Positions 61,591-64,000 of a stretch of DNA of 64,000 nucleotides are shown piece by piece. The DNA is from Acidobacteriota bacterium (GTDB taxonomy: Bacteria; Acidobacteriota; Holophagae; Acanthopleuribacterales; Acanthopleuribacteraceae): positions 186,001-250,000 of the forward strand of contig JACJWC010000001.1 in assembly GCA_020637335.1 (NCBI GenBank), read 5' to 3'. The notes beneath the pieces are model-generated. The model had not been told where the DNA came from. It saw only the letters and a list, made by a program, of their open reading frames with translations, and did not search any database. The position numbers were made by a program, and so were the translations under genes. The number at the start of each line of letters is the position of its first letter. Position 1 is the stretch's first letter.

Positions 61591-62553
61591 CTAGACCATG
61601 AGGCGATCGGTATCGAGATTGCTCTCCAGGTAGGGTCGGAGCAGTTCGCTTTTCAGATCGACGAGTTGGCGGACCAATTCCCCTAAACTGCCTAAATCAT
61701 CGGGGTTGATATTTAGATCGACGCCGAGTTGGTAAAAAACCTGACTCTCACAAGTGGGCAGGCCTGGGGTAATCAAAACAATCGCCTGGTGGCGACGGAT
61801 AGGCAAAGCGATTAATCGGATACTGCCCAACAGCGATTGGCCTTCTGGACTGCCCTGCACAAAACGGTAATCAAAGATAATCACCTGATAGGCGTATTCC
61901 TGGATTCGCGCTTTTGCTTCTTCAACGCTTGAAGCGGCTGTCAAACTGAAACCCTTTTGGCGTAAAGCAACTTCACACGCTTTGATCAGGGCACTGTTCT
62001 GGGTACAGATCAAGGCTTCGTTGACCGAAACCATTTCGCGGACGACTTTCTGGAATTCACTGCGCGGTTTCTCGGGTTCAATGGGACTGTGTTGAATCGG
62101 ATGCTGCGCCTGAACAGCCAGTTGCGCCATGACTTTGGCTTCGAGTTCCTTGATTTTTGCTTCAAATTCGCTGCGCAATTGCTTTTGCAGCTGGTCCAGG
62201 TCGCGTTGATTGATGCCCGGCGTAAAACTGTACTGGCTGGTTGAAGGCGTTGGCGTGTGTACCGGACTGTGAACAATGGGCGCGGGCGGCGGTTCGGGTT
62301 GACGCTTGAGTTGTTCGAGGAAGTTGTCCGCATTTTCACGGGAAATGCCGCGGGTCAAATGGCTCTCAACGTTTTCATCAATTTCATCAAAGTTGAGAAC
62401 ATCCAGTTCATCGCGGCTCTCGGGCTCAAAAAAAAGGTCGTCCCCTACCGGGTTGTCAAAACCGCAGGCAATACAGCGCTGGGTGTACGTTTTGGGTAAG
62501 GGAATATCGGGTACCAACAAAATATTGCCACACTTCAAGCACGGTTTATTCAT
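61591..62553 (-). CDS. Zinc-ribbon protein with coiled coil and receiver-like domain, next to pilT
   Basis: A 320-residue three-part protein. Residues 4-34 hold a zinc ribbon (CLKCGNILLVP, then RCIACGF). Residues about 75-165 are a proline-rich linker and a coiled coil (RDLDQLQKQLRSEFEAKIKEL). Residues about 180-305 resemble a response-regulator receiver (ALICTQNSALIKACEVALRQ, VIIFDYRF with the phospho-acceptor-position aspartate) but the usual acidic pair at the first strand is missing, so phosphorylation is doubtful. It begins three bases after pilT, pointing to a role in pilus motility control. Confidence 0.72.
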   Translation of the reverse strand: MNKPCLKCGNILLVPDIPLPKTYTQRCIACGFDNPVGDDLFFEPESRDELDVLNFDEIDENVESHLTRGISRENADNFLEQLKRQPEPPPAPIVHSPVHTPTPSTSQYSFTPGINQRDLDQLQKQLRSEFEAKIKELEAKVMAQLAVQAQHPIQHSPIEPEKPRSEFQKVVREMVSVNEALICTQNSALIKACEVALRQKGFSLTAASSVEEAKARIQEYAYQVIIFDYRFVQGSPEGQSLLGSIRLIALPIRRHQAIVLITPGLPTCESQVFYQLGVDLNINPDDLGSLGELVRQLVDLKSELLRPYLESNLDTDRLMV

Positions 62554-62556
62554 GGT

Positions 62557-63744
62557 TTACTCCCGATCCAATCCGATGATGGGCATGCCGTCCAGGGTGG
62601 CATCCTCAATCATGGCGCTGCCACTTTTCCGTTCTTCGCGTTTGTTTTCACCAAAAATCCCCAGTTTGAGCTGGAGGTTATTCGGGTTGGTGGCATATTG
62701 AAGGGCCACTTCTTTGCTAATGATTTTGGCCTGGAACAAGCGCAAGAGCTGACTGTCAAAGGTTTGCATGCCATCAATTTCGCCATCTTCCATAGCGGCT
62801 TCCAGCGTGTTGCCCGATTGTTCACCTTTTATGATGTAAGACCGGGTCCGATCATTGGCTTTGAGGACCTCAATTGCGATAGCCCGACCCTTGCCATCCA
62901 TCTTGGGCAATAGCCGTTGACTGACGATGTAGCGAAAGGTTTGTGAGAAGCGTGTGCGAATAAAATCTTCCTGTTCCTTGGGGAAAACACCAATGATCCG
63001 TTCAATGGTTTTAGCGGCATCAATGGTGTGTAAGGTTGAGAGAATCAAGTGGCCAGTTTCCGCAGCTTCCAAAGCGATCTCAACACTTTCCGTGTCGCGC
63101 ATCTCCCCGACCATGATGACCTGTGGGGCCTGGCGCAAAGCTGTTCGCAGCGCCTGACTAAAGGATTCCGTATCTCCGCCCAGTTCGCGCTGGTGAATCA
63201 TACTTTTATTGCGCTGGAATAAAAATTCGATCGGGTCCTCAATCGTAATGATGTGGTAGGCATACTCTTGGCTCATCAGGTTGATCAAAGCTGCCATGGT
63301 GCTACTTTTCCCGCATCCCGTTGGCCCGGTAATTAAAACGACCCCATTTTTCAGGCGAATAATATTTCTGAGCGAATCCGGCAGGCCCAAACTTTCAAAG
63401 CTGGGGATCAGGGTGGGAATTACCCGCATGACGATGGCTACACTGCCGCGTTGGCGGAAAATATTGATGCGGAACCGACCCGTTTTCTCAAGTGTAATCG
63501 ATAAATCCGCGCTACCCGATTCCGTGAACTGACGCATGGCTTTGGGTTTGCCCTGCATCAAGGCCATTGCCAACATTTCGGTTTGATAAGGTGCGAGCAC
63601 ACTGAATTCGCGGATGGGGATGGTCACCAATTGTCCATCGTGAATCGCCTTGGGCGGATGACCTGGGCTGAACAGGATATCGGAAGCCTTGGGCATGGTT
63701 TTGGTGATACGACGGAGAATGGGTCCAATTTCGTAGGGGTTCAC
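62557..63744 (-). CDS. pilT: Type IV pilus twitching motility ATPase PilT/PilU
   Basis: A 395-residue GspE-superfamily ATPase of the retraction type. Walker A is ITGPTGCGKSSTMAALI; the Asp box and His box follow (TIEDPIEFLFQ, LGGDTESFSQALRTALRQAPQVIMVGEMRDTESVEIALEAAETGHLILSTLHT, given in parts as APQVIMVGEMRD and GHLILSTLHT). The start is GTG 63744 with GAGGAG six bases upstream. About 40 residues longer than typical PilT at the C-terminus, as in PilU-like proteins. Cytoplasmic motor that pulls pilin back into the membrane. Confidence 0.93.
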   Translation of the reverse strand: MNPYEIGPILRRITKTMPKASDILFSPGHPPKAIHDGQLVTIPIREFSVLAPYQTEMLAMALMQGKPKAMRQFTESGSADLSITLEKTGRFRINIFRQRGSVAIVMRVIPTLIPSFESLGLPDSLRNIIRLKNGVVLITGPTGCGKSSTMAALINLMSQEYAYHIITIEDPIEFLFQRNKSMIHQRELGGDTESFSQALRTALRQAPQVIMVGEMRDTESVEIALEAAETGHLILSTLHTIDAAKTIERIIGVFPKEQEDFIRTRFSQTFRYIVSQRLLPKMDGKGRAIAIEVLKANDRTRSYIIKGEQSGNTLEAAMEDGEIDGMQTFDSQLLRLFQAKIISKEVALQYATNPNNLQLKLGIFGENKREERKSGSAMIEDATLDGMPIIGLDRE

Positions 63745-63828
63745 ACCAAGCTCCTCATGGGGGATTTATTCACATTATCTGGTGCAAACTGGGCTTTGGC
63801 AAGCAAGACAGGACGATTGGCGCTGCAG

Positions 63829-64000
63829 CTAGTGGGCGGACCGTCGCAAAAGTAGAGCAAAAAATATCGGTGAACCGAGCAACGCCGTGATTACGCCAAC
63901 TGGCAGTTCCTGGGGTGCAAACGCGGTTCTGCCGATCCAGTCACAAAAAACCAGCACCAATCCACCGACCCACAAACAGATTGGAATGAGCTTGACATGG
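63829..64000 (-). CDS. FecCD-family iron/cobalamin ABC permease (C-terminal end, cut by window edge)
   Basis: The last 56 residues of a membrane permease, running in from the right edge and stopping at TAG 63831-63829. The tail VLVFCDWIGRTAFAPQELPVGVITALLGSPIFFALLLRR is, in parts (APQELPVGVITALLGSP), the highly conserved C-terminal signature of BtuC/FecD-type permeases. Such proteins import iron-siderophore complexes or vitamin B12 with a partner ATPase. It lies 84 bases upstream of pilT. Confidence 0.9.
   Translation of the reverse strand, partial: HVKLIPICLWVGGLVLVFCDWIGRTAFAPQELPVGVITALLGSPIFFALLLRRSAH

Noticed and set aside
1..64000. CRISPR arrays, insertion sequences, rRNA or tRNA genes, prophage
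   Set aside because: No regularly spaced repeats, transposase motifs, RNA gene signatures or phage structural genes were seen on either strand.

Overview
The window looks like chromosomal DNA of a Gram-negative bacterium of medium G+C content. Evidence for a two-membrane cell is a probable outer-membrane beta-barrel, a type IV pilus retraction ATPase, many Sec signal peptides ending in -A/G-Q, and heptose and O-glycan type genes. DUF1549/DUF1553 and DUF1501 proteins, dockerin-like calcium loops, an IPTL-CTERM-like tail and a HAIR (HspR) operator in front of clpB together suggest a lineage such as Acidobacteriota (Holophagae/Acanthopleuribacter-like). This is inference; there is no rRNA or other phylogenetic marker here. 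I see no tRNA, rRNA, CRISPR array, insertion sequence or phage gene.

Layout. 1-2.7 kb: end of an unidentified gene, a VOC protein, and a GntR(YtrA-like)/ABC ATPase/ABC permease operon. 2.7-7.9 kb: a DegT aminotransferase, then trkA-trkH potassium uptake behind a beta-barrel gene. 8-16.9 kb: secreted TPR protein, dockerin/c-type-haem-motif protein coupled to an ABC-2 exporter, the DUF1549/1553 + DUF1501 pair, and an IPTL-CTERM-like surface protein. 16.9-25.1 kb: a first glycan island (glycosyltransferase, radical SAM, PhyH dioxygenase, TylF-type and other methyltransferases). 25.1-35.2 kb: AlaX-type tRNA editing protein, a secreted protein with a duplicated domain, polysaccharide deacetylase, FMN glutamate-synthase-like protein, LysR/YceI pair, cupin, a decayed gene and a beta-propeller protein. 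35.3-48.8 kb: a second, minus-strand glycan island. 48.9-58.8 kb: CheX, a 908-residue dockerin-tailed secreted protein, a DUF1573/TPR/NTF2-like operon, a GT4 glycosyltransferase and a large exported unknown. 58.9-64 kb: clpB, a zinc-ribbon/receiver-like protein, pilT, and the end of a FecCD permease.

How the parts fit. The 38.2-48.8 kb block is eleven tightly packed, mostly overlapping genes. It combines a split transketolase (able in principle to make sedoheptulose 7-phosphate), a GmhA-like SIS isomerase, a kinase/nucleotidyltransferase fusion resembling HldE with reversed domain order, a HAD/phosphotransferase fusion, two sugar-nucleotide epimerase/reductases, a methyltransferase, a PhyH-type dioxygenase, a protein of the LIC12192 'sporadic carbohydrate cluster' family and a glycosyltransferase-like protein. 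I read this as a self-contained route to an activated and decorated heptose-like sugar. Five proteins spread over the two glycan islands carry what looks like the same small Rossmann module joined to unrelated catalytic domains; with the heptose-type operon it is the most unusual thing here.
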